Origin: Entrophospora sp. SA101
Lineage: Eukaryota > Glomeromycota > Glomeromycetes > Entrophosporales > Entrophosporaceae
Length of the DNA stretch: 32,341 bases
Reading direction: 5' to 3'
Assembly (NCBI GenBank): GCA_958430865.1
Contig: CAUDNR010004084.1
Span: 1 to 32,341 of the forward strand
Shown here: positions 31,470 to 32,341 of the stretch, piece after piece
How positions within the stretch are numbered: position 1 is the stretch's first letter
Layout of the letters: each line of letters begins with the position of its first letter
Translations under genes and position numbers: made by a program
The notes under the pieces: model-generated
The model's input: the letters and a program-made list of their open reading frames with translations, nothing else
Database searches by the model: none
What the model was told of the DNA's origin: nothing

Positions 31470-32341
31470 ATATATTCGCGAGGAATTTGGCCGCTTAAAT
31501 TTGGGCGGTAATTATGACATCTACAGATCCTTTTTAAAAAATTCTGGTCAGAGTTAAAAAATCGTGTAACAGTAACATTAACGTCAATATTTTTAAATTG
31601 ATGTTGTGTTAAAAATATTATTATTATTGCATTGATGGATTGAAAAATTTTAAAATTTGACACATTGAAATTTGGCCACGAGGCGCAATAAATGGTGGTT
31701 TAAAAGTTCCCGCACCATATGATATACATTAAATAACTCAAAATGACACTCTTATATTGCTTAATCATATTATTTGGAGGTTAAATATATCATGAGTTAA
31801 TAAAGCTCCCACCATGTTTCCCTGCACAAACATTAGACAATCGATTTTCGATTTAGTATTTGCAATCTCATATGTTGTTAATATGTAATGCAAAATTTTA
31901 CTACTGGTACGCGTCAAACTAATAATTGGACTAGAAAATCTGGAAATAGTGATGTTACTCGAAAAAGAAAACATTTCAATTCAATTTATTAGTAGTCAAT
32001 AAAATTTTTCTAGTTTTGGTAGTTGTCACTTTTTACCTCTGAGATTTCTTTGATAATTTCATTGATCCTTCTCGCAAGTTATTATTATTAAATTATCATT
32101 TATTCAGAAAAGGGTTAATTCTGAGCTATGCATTCCAAATGATGTGGCGCAATGGAAAACTTTAGGGCGAGGAGGAAGTTGCCTACTGGGTTTTCCATTT
32201 ACAATATCAGAACTATAACTTAAAGAATTGTCCCTAAATTTCCGGTGGTTCAAAAGAATAATAATAGAGGTTCAAATCTTGGGTAAACTTTTTTTTTAGT
32301 TTAACTTAGAGGTTGGAATCGACTAAAATAGTCGACTAATT
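31470..32341. other. Intergenic, no gene recognised
   Basis: Short frames only. A minus-strand frame at 31765-31974 has no identifiable domain. At the window edge TCGACTA-AAA-TAGTCGA (32319-32335) is a perfect 7-bp hairpin followed by CTAATT, possibly the tip of an element continuing beyond the window. Confidence 0.4.

Overview
The window looks like nuclear DNA of an arbuscular mycorrhizal fungus (Glomeromycotina, Rhizophagus-like). The signs are very AT-rich intergenic DNA, short introns (about 70-105 nt) with canonical GT-AG ends, Asn-rich low-complexity proteins encoded by trinucleotide runs, a MATA-HMG-type HMG-box gene, a short solitary BTB gene, an F-box/LRR relic, and many small non-autonomous DNA transposons. 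No tRNA, rRNA, CRISPR or prokaryotic feature was seen. The species assignment is inference from gene content and style.

Layout. 1-2.5 kb holds a Tc1/mariner end, a ~445-bp inverted-repeat element and a decayed F-box/LRR gene. A MATA-HMG-like gene lies at 3.2-4.2 kb on the minus strand. About 4.3-12.4 kb is gene-poor, with an internally deleted Tc1 element (8.05-8.98 kb), a 186-bp hAT-type MITE carrying telomere-like hexamers, and unrecognised decayed coding-like fragments. At 12.4-15.6 kb two genes diverge; both encode helical domains around a transmembrane hairpin. In one of them a ~210-residue, sequon-rich, internally duplicated loop separates the two membrane helices. I regard this pair as the most interesting part of the window. 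A MITE (16.2-16.6 kb) precedes a four-exon gene made of two near-identical modules (17.1-17.9 kb).

18.1-26.8 kb is the housekeeping part. An 11-exon RBBP4/Msi1/Hat2-type WD40 gene (minus) and a 4-exon single-RRM SR splicing factor (plus) share a ~390-bp divergent promoter. They are followed by an RPA1 pseudogene fragment, a small TA-flanked MITE and a three-exon NAD kinase gene. A BTB-domain gene with a good TATA box sits at 28.8-29.4 kb. The last 3 kb is intergenic with small inverted-repeat elements.

The genes do not form an operon or one pathway. The housekeeping genes act independently in histone chaperoning, splicing and NADP supply. The HMG, BTB, F-box and helical-hairpin genes are of the kind I associate with expanded, rapidly changing families in these fungi. 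Exon models for the WD40, SR, NAD kinase and two-module genes were built by hand from splice sites, codon phase and family similarity; all phases close.
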